Shown here: one piece after another, positions 33,439 through 41,975 of the stretch
Position numbering within the stretch: position 1 is the stretch's first letter
Layout: each line of letters starts with the position of its first letter
Assembly: GCF_001421885.1 (NCBI RefSeq)
Contig: NZ_LMLH01000007.1
Span: 19,775 to 83,774 of the forward strand
Origin: Pseudomonas sp. Leaf48
GTDB taxonomy: Bacteria; Pseudomonadota; Gammaproteobacteria; Pseudomonadales; Pseudomonadaceae
DNA length: 64,000 nt
Reading direction: 5' to 3'
Program-made: the position numbers and the translations under genes
Notes under the pieces: generated by a model
The model's input: only the letters and a program-made list of their open reading frames with translations
Databases searched by the model: none
Told to the model about the DNA's origin: nothing

Positions 33439-34596
33439 CTAGCCGCGCCGATCCAGCAGATTGACCACCAGCCGATCCACCCACCCCCACATCCGCTGCT
33501 TGACCCGCCGCCACAATGGCCGGCGTTGCCATGCCTCCAGGCTGACTTGCTGACTCAAGGCAAAGTCCCGTTCGAAGCTTGCCGCCACCGCCCGGGTCAA
33601 CCCGGGGTCCAGTGCCTCAAGATTGGCCTCCAGGTTGAAACGCAGATTCCAGTGATCGAAATTGCACGAACCAATGCTGACCCAGTCATCGATCAGGACC
33701 ATTTTCAAATGCAGGAAACACGGCTGGTATTCGAAGATCTGCACGCCGGCTTTAAGCAGTCGTGGGTAATAACGATGCCCGGCGTAGCGCACTGACGGAT
33801 GATCGGTGCGCGGCCCGGTCAGCAGCAGGCGCACGTCGACGCCACGGGAAGCGGCCCGGCGCAATGAGCGCCGAACCTTCCAGGTCGGCAGGAAATACGG
33901 TGTGGCCAGCCAGATCCGTTGCTGGCCGCTGTTCAGCGCGCGAATCAAAGATTGCAGAATGTCCCGGTGCTGGCGGGCATCGGCATAGGTCACCCGGCCC
34001 ATGCCCTCACCCGCCGACGGCACTCGCGGCAGACGCGGCAAGCCGAAATGCGACGCCGGTTTCCACGCGCGGCGATGGCGGTTGGCGATCCACTGCCGGT
34101 CGAACAACAACTGCCAGTCGAGGACCAGCGGGCCGGTGATCTCCACCATCACCTCATGCCATTCGCTGACCTCTTCACCGGGCGTCCAGAACTCATCGGT
34201 GACACCGGTGCCGCCGACCACGGCCAGGCGCTGATCCACCAGCAACAGCTTGCGGTGATCGCGATAGAAATTGCCCAGCCAACGCCGCCAGTTCAGACGA
34301 TTATAGAAACGCAGCTCCACCCCGGCGGCCGTCAGGCGCTGGCGCAGGGCCAGGGTGAAGGCCAGGCTGCCGTAATCATCGAACAGGCAGCGCACCCGCA
34401 CCCCACGCTCGGCGGCCTGCACCAGCGCTTGCACCATGGCTTCGGCGCAGGCACCGGCCTCCACCAGATACAATTCCAGCTCGACCTGCTCCTGGGCCCG
34501 GGCAATCTCCACCAGCATGCGCGGAAAGAACTGCGGGCCATCGATCAGCAGTTCGAAATGGTTGCCTGCACGCCATGGAAAGATTGCTCCGGCCAT
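33439..34596 (-). CDS. Phospholipase-D-family cardiolipin synthase (ClsB-like)
   Basis: 385 aa. Two HKD motifs are visible: HRKLLLVDQRLAVVGG near residue 113 and HLKMVLIDDWVSIGSCNFD near residue 297. No transmembrane segments at the N-terminus, which fits ClsB rather than ClsA. The enzyme makes cardiolipin from phosphatidylglycerol, or transfers phosphatidyl groups. It begins 1 bp after the YceI gene, so both are co-transcribed. The C-terminus is Arg- and Trp-rich (LWRRVKQRMWGWVDRL) and may bind the membrane. Confidence 0.9.
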   Translation of the reverse strand: MAGAIFPWRAGNHFELLIDGPQFFPRMLVEIARAQEQVELELYLVEAGACAEAMVQALVQAAERGVRVRCLFDDYGSLAFTLALRQRLTAAGVELRFYNRLNWRRWLGNFYRDHRKLLLVDQRLAVVGGTGVTDEFWTPGEEVSEWHEVMVEITGPLVLDWQLLFDRQWIANRHRRAWKPASHFGLPRLPRVPSAGEGMGRVTYADARQHRDILQSLIRALNSGQQRIWLATPYFLPTWKVRRSLRRAASRGVDVRLLLTGPRTDHPSVRYAGHRYYPRLLKAGVQIFEYQPCFLHLKMVLIDDWVSIGSCNFDHWNLRFNLEANLEALDPGLTRAVAASFERDFALSQQVSLEAWQRRPLWRRVKQRMWGWVDRLVVNLLDRRG

Positions 34597-34597
34597 G

Positions 34598-35188
34598 TCA
34601 GCGCGCCGTGAAAATCAGTACCGCACCCACCGGTACCGACAGACTGATGGCCGACAAACCGGCGACCTTGCGCAACGTTTCCAGGCCTGGCGCCAGATCG
34701 AAGTCTTCGGCGTTGATCACCAGAGGTTCGAGCGTCACCACCTGAAAACGTCGGTCATCGAGGCGGGTCGCCAACAGTTCGGCGCGATACTCATGTTGCT
34801 TGCCGTGCAGGTTGACGGTCAGCGGCAGGCGCAATTCCAGCTGCGCGCCGGGGGCGAGGTCGTTGATCGGGCGCAGGTCGATCTGCGTGGTCACCAGCGC
34901 CTCGGGGAAAGTCTGGATCTCGAACAGCTCCTTGCGCATACGCTCATCGCGCAACGGAATGCCGCTGTTGATCGACTCCAGTTCGACCTCTACCTCGGCC
35001 TTGCCGTCGGGATCGACTTTGCCGTGCAACACCAGAAAGCGCTGCACTTCTGAGATATTGGCGTTTTTGGTACTGACGAACGACAGTCGTGAGGATTCGC
35101 CGTCCAGGTACCAGTTGGCCTGCGCCGACAAAGACGCGCCGGTCAATAGCAGGACGGAGAGGGTTTTGATGATGGACCGCTTGAACAT
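34598..35188 (-). CDS. YceI-family periplasmic protein
   Basis: 196 aa with a signal peptide ending near AQA. Mature N-terminus NWYLDGESSRLSFVSTKNANISEVQRF is the YceI lipocalin-like beta barrel that binds isoprenoid chains; the GQVDPDGKAEVEVELESINSG-like segment (here KVDPDGKAEVEVELESINSG) is a family hallmark. Translated just ahead of the ClsB-like gene. Ligand unknown; relatives respond to acid or osmotic stress. Confidence 0.92.
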   Translation of the reverse strand: MFKRSIIKTLSVLLLTGASLSAQANWYLDGESSRLSFVSTKNANISEVQRFLVLHGKVDPDGKAEVEVELESINSGIPLRDERMRKELFEIQTFPEALVTTQIDLRPINDLAPGAQLELRLPLTVNLHGKQHEYRAELLATRLDDRRFQVVTLEPLVINAEDFDLAPGLETLRKVAGLSAISLSVPVGAVLIFTAR

Positions 35189-35254
35189 AAAGACTCATTG
35201 GGACAGATAAACCTGTGCTGAACCTTAACTGCCCACAGCGCTATTGCAAACCGA

Positions 35255-35351
35255 AGATCAAAAGTTCGCAGACTTCGACAGCTCCTACAGGGATCAGTGC
35301 CGCTGCACACGTTCCAGCATGAACTGCCGCAGGCTGCGATTTTTTGATCTT
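35255..35351. repeat. REP-like inverted pair upstream of yceI
   Basis: AAGATCAAAAGTTCGCAG at 35255-35272 and CTGCGATTTTTTGATCTT at 35334-35351 form the ends of a 97-bp unit that encloses GCTCCTACAGG-type REP text. Common intergenic unit in Pseudomonas. Confidence 0.75.
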
Positions 35352-35356
35352 GCTTT

Positions 35357-35686
35357 TCAAGGCAACAATCGGCACCCCTGTCGCTCACCCATCCACTGTG
35401 CGCTATTGCTGCGGCCCATGCCGCTGACGGTGATGCGCTTGCCGGCAGGGTCATCGATAAAACCACTGGTGGGCAGCCACTGCTTTACATAGCTGTGGCA
35501 GTAGTCGGCGTCGTTACCCATTACATATCGGCACGAGCAGTATTCCTTGGCTGTGTAAGCGCTGATGATGTCGGGGAATGCCCACAGAGCCACCCGTTCG
35601 TGCCAGATCCAGCCGAGCAAGGCGATCAGCAAGATCAGTAAAAACGTGCTGAACGGATGGCGACGAACAAAAACCTGCCGGCTCAT
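35357..35686 (-). CDS. Small membrane-anchored Cys-containing protein
   Basis: 109 aa with one N-terminal membrane helix (about residues 12-30) and a periplasmic part that has four Cys (CSCRY, DYCHSY, QGCRLLP), possibly two disulfides, and a VSGMGRSNSAQW motif. In Pseudomonas such genes directly follow a serine hydrolase gene, with a 4-bp overlap here too. I do not recognise a function; it may be an accessory or partner protein of the hydrolase. Confidence 0.72.
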   Translation of the reverse strand: MSRQVFVRRHPFSTFLLILLIALLGWIWHERVALWAFPDIISAYTAKEYCSCRYVMGNDADYCHSYVKQWLPTSGFIDDPAGKRITVSGMGRSNSAQWMGERQGCRLLP

Positions 35687-36777
35687 GGCTGCACCTTCCC
35701 GGCAAAGGCCTTGAGCGCGAGCTTGAGCAATTCGTTGTGCCGGTAGCTGCCGTCGCGATCATCGCCGTAGCGCACGATCACCAGCTTCTCGCCGGGTATC
35801 ACGTACATGGCCTGCCCCCAATGACCCAGCGCGGCAAACGTATCCGCAGGGGCGTCTGGCCAGGGTTGTGACGCGCCACCCACGGCGCGGTTGAGCCACC
35901 AGTGACCGCCTGGCACTGCCTCATCCTGCCCTGGCTGAAACCGGGCGAAAGGCTCACGGTTGAACGCAACCCAGTCCCTGGGCAGCAATTGGCGATCGCC
36001 CCAGCGTCCGTCACGGGCCATCAACAAACCGATTCGCGCCAGATCCCGGGCGGTGAGGTAGGCATAGGACGATGCGACGAACGTGCCCGTGGCATCGGTT
36101 TCCCAGACTGCATGACGAATCCCCAGGGGTTCGAACAAGGCCGTCCATGGATAATCCGCATAGCGACTCGGGCCAACCATGTTTTTCAACGCCGCTGCCA
36201 ACAGATTGCTGTCACCGCTGGAGTAACGAAACGCATGGCCCGGCGCCGAATATTGTCCATGGTCAGCGGTGAACGCGGCCATGTCCCCACGGCCACGGGT
36301 GTAGAGCATGGCGACCACCGAAGATTTCAACGGTGCGTATTCATAGTCTTCCTGCCAGTCCAGTCCCGAGGCCCAGTGCAGCAAGTCGGCGATGCTCATG
36401 TCCGGGTGTTTTTTCAGTGGCGGGTAGAATCTGGCCGCCGGGTCCTGAAGCTTGAACAGCCCTTCGCCATAAGCCACACCCAGGAGCGTAGCCATCAGGC
36501 TTTTGCTGATCGACCAGGTCAGGTGCGGGGTGTCGGCGTTGGTCGGGCCAGCGTAGCGTTGGTAGATCAACTGGCCATCGCGAACCACCAGCAAGGCGTC
36601 GGTACGGATGCCTTCGCGGGTGGCCTCGCTGCGGGGTGGGAAGGCATAGGTTTCCAGAGCTTGCAGCGCCGGCCCGGTGATGGTCGGGCCGGTCGGCCAT
36701 TGCTCGGTGGGCCAGTTTTCGGCACTTGCCGGAAGACTGAGCAGCAACATGCAAATCAGGGACAAGCCGTTAGGCAT
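35683..36777 (-). CDS. Beta-lactamase-family serine hydrolase (class C fold)
   Basis: 364 aa with signal peptide ending near ASAE. The catalytic SxxK motif is SISK in HLTWSISKSLMATLLG; the second element is YSSGDSNLL and the third likely HWGQ. The fold covers penicillin-binding proteins, D-aminopeptidases, esterases and AmpC; the YSS variant of YxN and lack of a KTG suggest an esterase or peptidase rather than a true beta-lactamase. Overlaps the small Cys protein gene by 4 bp. Confidence 0.86.
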   Translation of the reverse strand: MPNGLSLICMLLLSLPASAENWPTEQWPTGPTITGPALQALETYAFPPRSEATREGIRTDALLVVRDGQLIYQRYAGPTNADTPHLTWSISKSLMATLLGVAYGEGLFKLQDPAARFYPPLKKHPDMSIADLLHWASGLDWQEDYEYAPLKSSVVAMLYTRGRGDMAAFTADHGQYSAPGHAFRYSSGDSNLLAAALKNMVGPSRYADYPWTALFEPLGIRHAVWETDATGTFVASSYAYLTARDLARIGLLMARDGRWGDRQLLPRDWVAFNREPFARFQPGQDEAVPGGHWWLNRAVGGASQPWPDAPADTFAALGHWGQAMYVIPGEKLVIVRYGDDRDGSYRHNELLKLALKAFAGKVQP

Positions 36778-36860
36778 GGAGGGGGCTCTTTGGCAATGAC
36801 CTGCTGAGCCTAGTCGAGGTTGATGACAGTTCCGGGATTTGTATTACCTGACAGATAGCT

Positions 36861-36947
36861 ATCGCGAGCAGGCTCGCCCACAGGGTTCTTGGGTGGACAG
36901 GATATTGTGTACGACTCAAAACCTGTGGGAGCGAGCTTGCTCGCGAT
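36861..36947. repeat. REP-type inverted pair
   Basis: ATCGCGAGCAGGCTCGCCCACAGG (36861-36884) and CCTGTGGGAGCGAGCTTGCTCGCGAT (36922-36947) form imperfect arms between the serine-hydrolase promoter region and the acyl-CoA-dehydrogenase-like gene. Confidence 0.8.
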
Positions 36948-36955
36948 GGGGCCAG

Positions 36956-37843
36956 TCAATCCACAGCTGATCCAGCAAGAGCCTTGGCCAACCGCTTGCT
37001 CCGCGCCCCTGCCGCCAGATCCATCACCGCCTGATCACGCTGCCACATCGCCGCCCATTGCGGCGGTCCATCGGCCAATGCCTCGTTCACTTCAGCCTTG
37101 AGTGCGTCGAATTGCGCAAACAACCCGCCCAGCAATACATGCCCGACCACATTGTTCGGGGCCTGGCGGCTGGCTTCCGCACACCCGCCCAGCAACGCCA
37201 GCAAACGCAACTGCAGGTTTTGCGGCCAGTCGCACTCCTGTCCGACGCCGAACAGCCATGCGCTCATCGCGCTCAACACATAGACGTCTTCCAGGGTGCG
37301 GAACGGTTTGACGTAGGCATCCCAGCCATCCCCCGCGAGCAATTCACACAGTGCGTTATCCAGAAACAGGCGGCCATGGCTGATGTCGGGCATCAACGGG
37401 ATCGCCGGGAGTTTTTCCACTCGCGCGCCCGGCTCATCGGGATAGATCAGCGCCAGACTCAGGCGCGGCTCCTGGCCGGGCTCTTCACTGCGAGCGGCGA
37501 TCAACAGCCAGTCGGCGGCATCGCCAGCGGTGACGAAATCCTTGCGCCCGCTCAGGCGCAAGCCCGTCAGCCGGGTTTGCATGTCTGCCGGACGCAGGCT
37601 GCGCTGCTCGGTCGCACATAACGCGCCCAGGCTCGCCGGCGCGCTCGGCCAGAGCATGCGCAGCGCAGCTTGATAGCCCACCAGAAACGCCAGCCCCGGC
37701 GTCGCCATCAGCCGTCCGCCAGCCACCGCCAACTCGAACGGCGTGACCGTACCCAATTGTTGTAGCAACGTCGCGAAACCTTCGGCCAGGTCGGGGTTGG
37801 CGGGCAAGCGTTCACGGCGTTTGAGCAGGGTTTGCCAGGGCAT
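36956..37843 (-). CDS. Acyl-CoA-dehydrogenase-like protein (short)
   Basis: 295 aa from the ATG at 37843, with AAGGAG upstream. The middle and C-terminal part resemble acyl-CoA dehydrogenases (LRLSGRKDFVTAGDAADWLLIAAR and the C-terminal four-helix-like bundle). It is about 80-90 residues shorter than a normal acyl-CoA dehydrogenase and the usual catalytic Glu region was not found, so it may not be a genuine dehydrogenase. Divergent from olsB, suggesting a link with lipid acyl chains (inference). Confidence 0.72.
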   Translation of the reverse strand: MPWQTLLKRRERLPANPDLAEGFATLLQQLGTVTPFELAVAGGRLMATPGLAFLVGYQAALRMLWPSAPASLGALCATEQRSLRPADMQTRLTGLRLSGRKDFVTAGDAADWLLIAARSEEPGQEPRLSLALIYPDEPGARVEKLPAIPLMPDISHGRLFLDNALCELLAGDGWDAYVKPFRTLEDVYVLSAMSAWLFGVGQECDWPQNLQLRLLALLGGCAEASRQAPNNVVGHVLLGGLFAQFDALKAEVNEALADGPPQWAAMWQRDQAVMDLAAGARSKRLAKALAGSAVD

Positions 37844-37998
37844 AAGGGACTCCTTGTGAGCTGTCATATAAGCATCACCAAAGCTTAATGGCGATGACAC
37901 CGGGGCTACATAGCCTGACCTTGCACAACACGGCTAGACAATGAAAGTCGATTCGCTGTAGCCCAAAGACGGGTGAGCAGCCTGCACGGAGATTCGTC

Positions 37999-38754
37999 AT
38001 GACTCAAATCGCCCGTATCAGCGACACTGGCAACCAACGCCGCCTGCAAGCCGAACGCTTGGTCGGGCCCGAGGCATTGCAGCAAGCCCAGGCCTTGCGC
38101 TTCAACGTGTTCAGCGGCGAATTCAACGCCAGGCTCAAGGGTGCTGAACTGGGTCTGGACATGGATGACTATGACGCTCACTGCGCACACATCGGTGTAC
38201 GCGACTTGAACACCGGACACCTGGTGGCGACCACCCGCTTGCTCGATCATAGCGCCGCGAGCAGCCTGGGCAAGTTCTATAGCGAAGAAGAATTCAGCCT
38301 GCACGGTTTGGTGCACCTGCAAGGCCCGATCCTGGAGATCGGCCGCACCTGCGTCGACCCGGCCTACCGCAATGGCGGCACCATCGCCGTGCTCTGGGGT
38401 GAACTGGCCGAAGTGCTGAATGAGGGCGGCTACAGCTATCTGATGGGTTGCGCGAGCATCCCGATGCAGGATGGCGGCGTGCAGGCCCACGCGATCATGC
38501 AGCGCCTGCGCGAACGCTACCTGTGCACCGAGCACCTGCGGGCCGAGCCGAAAAATCCACTGCCGACCCTCGATATCCCTTCCAACGTAATCGCCGAGAT
38601 GCCGCCGCTGCTCAAGGCTTACATGCGCCTGGGCGCAAAAATCTGCGGCGAACCCTGCTGGGACGAAGACTTCCAGGTCGCCGACGTGTTCATCCTGCTC
38701 AAGCGTGACGAACTCTGCCCGCGTTATGCCAAGCACTTCAAGGCGGCTGTGTAA
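37999..38754 (+). CDS. olsB: L-ornithine N-alpha-acyltransferase OlsB
   Basis: 251 aa, GNAT-like fold. The conserved stretch [37 protein letters not shown] and [21 protein letters not shown] match OlsB. It condenses 3-hydroxyacyl-ACP with ornithine to form lyso-ornithine lipid. It overlaps olsA by 1 bp (TAATG), so both enzymes are made together; ornithine lipids replace phospholipids under phosphate limitation. Confidence 0.94.
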   Translation: MTQIARISDTGNQRRLQAERLVGPEALQQAQALRFNVFSGEFNARLKGAELGLDMDDYDAHCAHIGVRDLNTGHLVATTRLLDHSAASSLGKFYSEEEFSLHGLVHLQGPILEIGRTCVDPAYRNGGTIAVLWGELAEVLNEGGYSYLMGCASIPMQDGGVQAHAIMQRLRERYLCTEHLRAEPKNPLPTLDIPSNVIAEMPPLLKAYMRLGAKICGEPCWDEDFQVADVFILLKRDELCPRYAKHFKAAV

Positions 38755-39545
38755 TGAGCCGGTTACGGGTGTACGCGCGGATCGCGCGAGTGCTGCTGGT
38801 GGTCGGACTGGGCCTGAGCATGGCCTGCGTGTTCGGCTTGTTCGAGCGCCTGGGAATGGCTCATGCGATGGAGCGTCGTCAGCGCTGGTCGCGTTTTTTC
38901 ATGGCGCGCCTGAGCAATGCCCTGCCCTTTGACGTAACTGTTCAGGGTGAACTGCCAACGACACCCATGCTCTGGGTCAGCAACCACGTCTCCTGGACCG
39001 ACATCCCGCTGCTGGGCATGCTCACGCCGCTGTCGTTCCTGTCCAAGGCCGAAGTGCGCACCTGGCCGGTGGCCGGCTGGCTGGCGGCCAAGGCTGGCAG
39101 CCTGTTTATCCGGCGCGGGTCGGGCGACAGCCAGTTGATCCGCAAGCAGATGACCCGCCATCTGGAACAGGCTCACCCGCTGCTGATGTTCCCGGAAGGC
39201 ACCACCACCGATGGCCGGTCATTGCGTACCTTTCACGGTCGCCTGCTGTCTGCCGCCATCGACTCCGAGGTGGCACTGCAGCCGGTGGCGATTCGTTATG
39301 TGCGTGACGGTGAGCCCGATACGCTGGCACCGTTCATTGGCGATGATGATCTGCTCTCGCACCTGATGCGTCTGTTTGCCAATGAGCGCGGCGACGTGGA
39401 GATTCATCTGCTCAAGCCGATCGATTGCCAGGGCCGGGAACGGGCGGCGCTGGCGTTCGAGGCGCAGCAGGCGGTGCAGAAGGTGTTGTTCGGTGAAATT
39501 GTCGAACCGCAACGAGCACCGATGCGCCCCGCCATCGCCGCATAA
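38754..39545 (+). CDS. olsA: Lyso-ornithine lipid O-acyltransferase OlsA
   Basis: 263 aa PlsC-family enzyme. The catalytic NHxxxxD motif is SNHVSWTDIPLLGM, and the second motif FPEGTTTDGRSLRTF is intact. One N-terminal membrane segment (about residues 10-30). Adds the second acyl chain to make ornithine lipid. Coupled to olsB. Followed by the large inverted repeat at 39558-39685. Confidence 0.93.
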   Translation: MSRLRVYARIARVLLVVGLGLSMACVFGLFERLGMAHAMERRQRWSRFFMARLSNALPFDVTVQGELPTTPMLWVSNHVSWTDIPLLGMLTPLSFLSKAEVRTWPVAGWLAAKAGSLFIRRGSGDSQLIRKQMTRHLEQAHPLLMFPEGTTTDGRSLRTFHGRLLSAAIDSEVALQPVAIRYVRDGEPDTLAPFIGDDDLLSHLMRLFANERGDVEIHLLKPIDCQGRERAALAFEAQQAVQKVLFGEIVEPQRAPMRPAIAA

Positions 39546-39557
39546 ACACATAACCCT

Positions 39558-39685
39558 TGTAGGAGCGAGCATGCTCCGGGCGGCGTTCCGACGATGGAGT
39601 CAAGCACACCGCGGGGAATCAGACTCCCCGCGTTATCGTTAACGACCATCGTCGGAACGCCGCCCGGAGCATGCTCGCTCCTACA
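39558..39685. repeat. Perfect 40-bp inverted repeat (REPIN/cruciform)
   Basis: The 40-bp arm at 39558-39597 (start TGTAGGAGCGAGCATGCTCC) is repeated without a mismatch as its reverse complement at 39646-39685. The 48-bp centre contains a further hairpin, CGCGGGGA...TCCCCGCG. Each arm is itself partly self-complementary (GAGCATGCTC). It sits between convergent olsA and acpH. Confidence 0.92.
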
Positions 39686-39692
39686 GGGGCGG

Positions 39693-40271
39693 TTATGCTG
39701 TTGGATAGTTCTGCGCAAAATCCTGAAGCTGCGGGTAGAACAAGCTGAAATCCTCGCTCAACGGTTCATACAACACGCGCAATTCCTGCATCGCACCCGC
39801 CAGCTCTTCCGGCCGGGTCAATCGCCGCGAAATCCCGCGCAGCACCTGCTCCAACACCTCGAATTGCTGATACGACCCCAACCAATCGTTGGCCACCATA
39901 TGCGGCGCGATCTTCGCCAGACGCTCCGGCAACTGCCGTTCGCTGGACAGCGCCCGGTAAACGTCCGCGGTGAACAGCGGCAATGGCCGGTCGGCATACA
40001 GCGCCCAGTCCCGGGCCAGGCAATGGTCGAAAAACACGTCGAGCACAATCCCGGCGTAACGTCGGCGTGTGAGGGAAAACCGCGACAGCGCGACGTCCAC
40101 CAAGGGATGGCGATCGGTAAAAACGTCGATGCTGCGATGCAACTGGATAGCCGCTTCGATCTCCGGATCGAATTGCCCCTGCAGCCGCCCCTTGACGAAA
40201 TCACCATACAGGCTGCCAAGCAACTGCCCGGGACGCTGGCCACCAAGGTGAAGATGTGCGAGATAGTTCAT
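39693..40271 (-). CDS. acpH: Acyl carrier protein phosphodiesterase AcpH
   Basis: 192 aa. The start MNYLAHLHLGG, GSLYGDFVKGRL and IQLHRSIDVFTDRHPLVD, then VLDVFFDHCLARDW are typical of the DUF479/AcpH HD-like family. It removes 4'-phosphopantetheine from holo-ACP. Metal-binding His and Asp residues (HRSID, DHCLARDW) are intact. Divergent from the ArsR regulator gene. Confidence 0.93.
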   Translation of the reverse strand: MNYLAHLHLGGQRPGQLLGSLYGDFVKGRLQGQFDPEIEAAIQLHRSIDVFTDRHPLVDVALSRFSLTRRRYAGIVLDVFFDHCLARDWALYADRPLPLFTADVYRALSSERQLPERLAKIAPHMVANDWLGSYQQFEVLEQVLRGISRRLTRPEELAGAMQELRVLYEPLSEDFSLFYPQLQDFAQNYPTA

Positions 40272-40313
40272 GGGCGCAGCTTAGCACTGCCCCCCTGCAT
40301 TGTTACACTCAAC

Positions 40314-40417
40314 ATATCGTTATAACTCGATATAGCGAATTATGAGCTGGTCAGAGCCAAATCATATTTGTATATCGCGAAATATCGATTTAAAGTTCGC
40401 TTCATCGCGATATAGCG
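40314..40417. promoter_or_regulatory. Repeated ATATCG/CGATAT operator-like sites upstream of arsR-type gene
   Basis: ATATCG-N8-CGATAT lies at 40314-40333. The 10-bp word CGATATAGCG occurs at 40328-40337 and again at 40408-40417, and ATATCGCGAAATATCG sits between. The cluster ends about 25 bp before the ArsR start codon, so ArsR or a related protein probably binds here to control the operon. Confidence 0.6.
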
Positions 40418-40441
40418 TTTCACTCATCACGAGCCCACACC

Positions 40442-40744
40442 ATGACCATCAATCTCGACGAAATAATAAAAGCCCTGGCACACCCGGTACGGCGAGAAAT
40501 CCTGCACTGGCTCAAGGACCCGACCGTCGAATTTCCCGATCAGTCCCACAGCAACGAGCACGGCGTTTGCGCCGGGCAGATCGATCAACGCTGCGGTTTG
40601 TCGCAGTCCACGGTGTCCGCACACCTGGCCACCCTGCAACGTGCCGGCCTGATCAGCAGCCGCAAAGTCGGCCAGTGGCATTTTTTCAAACGCAATGAGG
40701 AAACCATTCAGGAGTTCCTCAAAACCTTCAGTAATGAGCTCTGA
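40442..40744 (+). CDS. ArsR-family transcriptional regulator
   Basis: 100 aa. Winged helix-turn-helix: LDEIIKALAHPVRREILHWLKDP, CGLSQSTVSAHLATLQRAGLI. Two Cys lie near the recognition helix (GVCAGQIDQRCGLSQ); they do not match the ArsR metal site ELCVCDL and may sense oxidants or electrophiles (inference). First gene of an operon with an MFS exporter and an Old Yellow Enzyme; likely autoregulated through the upstream ATATCG sites. Confidence 0.9.
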   Translation: MTINLDEIIKALAHPVRREILHWLKDPTVEFPDQSHSNEHGVCAGQIDQRCGLSQSTVSAHLATLQRAGLISSRKVGQWHFFKRNEETIQEFLKTFSNEL

Positions 40745-40778
40745 CCCTTAACGTCAGCCAGCCAACAGGAATTTAAAC

Positions 40779-41945
40779 ATGCCCCTCTCGCTACTCATCC
40801 TGGCCTTGAGCGCCTTCGCCATCGGCACCACCGAGTTCGTCATCATGGGCTTGCTGCCCAACGTGGCGGCCGATCTCGGTGTGTCGATCCCCGGCGCCGG
40901 CTGGCTGGTGACCGGTTACGCCCTGGGCGTGGCCATCGGTGCGCCGTTCATGGCCCTGGCCACCGCCCGGTTGCCGCGCAAGGCCGCCCTGGTGGCGTTG
41001 ATGGGGATTTTCATCATCGGCAACCTGCTCTGTGCCGTCGCCGGCGACTACAACGTGCTGATGTTCGCCCGGGTAGTGACAGCCCTGTGCCATGGCGCGT
41101 TCTTCGGTATCGGCTCGGTGGTGGCCGCCGGCCTGGTGCCAGCCAACAAACGCGCATCGGCCGTGGCACTGATGTTCACCGGCCTGACCCTGGCCAATGT
41201 CCTTGGCGTGCCACTGGGTACTGCCTTGGGTCAGGAAGCCGGCTGGCGCTCGACCTTCTGGGCCGTCACCGTGATCGGTGTGATCGCATTGATTGGCCTG
41301 ATCCGTTTCCTGCCCGCCAAGCGCGATGAAGAAAAGCTCGACATGCGCGCCGAACTGGCCGCACTCAAGGGCGCCGGAATCTGGCTGTCGTTGAGCATGA
41401 CCGCGCTGTTCGCCGCCTCGGTATTCACCCTGTTCACCTACGTCGCGCCGCTATTGGGCGAAGTCACCGGCGTCTCGCCCCGTGGCGTGACCTGGAGCCT
41501 GATGCTGATCGGCCTGGGCTTGACGGTCGGCAACATCATCGGCGGCAAGCTGGCGGACAAAGGCATGGCCGCGACACTGATCGGTGTCTTCATCGCCATG
41601 GCCGTGGTTTCTACCGTACTGACCTGGACCAGCGTCGCCGTGATTCCGACGGAAATTACCCTATTCCTCTGGGCCACCGCCTGTTTCGCCGCCGTACCGG
41701 CACTGCAAGTGAACGTGGTGACCTTCGGCAAGGCCGCTCCGAACCTGGTGTCGACCCTGAACATCGGCGCTTTCAACGTCGGCAATGCGCTGGGTGCCTG
41801 GGTCGGCGGCAGCGTGATCGCCCACGGATTCGGCCTGACCAGCGTACCACTGGCCGCAGCCGCACTGGCGGTACTCGCCCTGCTGGTGACCCTGATTACT
41901 TTCCGCCAGAGCGGCAATCCCGAGCTGGCAACTGCTACCAACTGA
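40779..41945 (+). CDS. MFS exporter (AraJ/sugar-efflux type)
   Basis: 388 aa with twelve hydrophobic segments. N-terminal SAFAIGTTEFVIMGLLPNVAADLGVSIPGAGWLVTGYALGVAIGAPF is typical of the DHA1 AraJ/YdhP-like subgroup. An inner-membrane proton-driven efflux protein for drugs or sugars. Lies 34 bp after the ArsR gene and 30 bp before the OYE gene; the context suggests export of a toxic electrophile or drug (inference). Confidence 0.92.
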   Translation: MPLSLLILALSAFAIGTTEFVIMGLLPNVAADLGVSIPGAGWLVTGYALGVAIGAPFMALATARLPRKAALVALMGIFIIGNLLCAVAGDYNVLMFARVVTALCHGAFFGIGSVVAAGLVPANKRASAVALMFTGLTLANVLGVPLGTALGQEAGWRSTFWAVTVIGVIALIGLIRFLPAKRDEEKLDMRAELAALKGAGIWLSLSMTALFAASVFTLFTYVAPLLGEVTGVSPRGVTWSLMLIGLGLTVGNIIGGKLADKGMAATLIGVFIAMAVVSTVLTWTSVAVIPTEITLFLWATACFAAVPALQVNVVTFGKAAPNLVSTLNIGAFNVGNALGAWVGGSVIAHGFGLTSVPLAAAALAVLALLVTLITFRQSGNPELATATN

Positions 41946-41975
41946 TTGACCATTACCTCACGAGGGTTGTATTGC

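Noticed and set aside
35683..36777. AmpC-type beta-lactamase
   Set aside because: SxxK is present, but the YxN is YSS and no KTG motif was found, so an antibiotic-resistance call is not supported.
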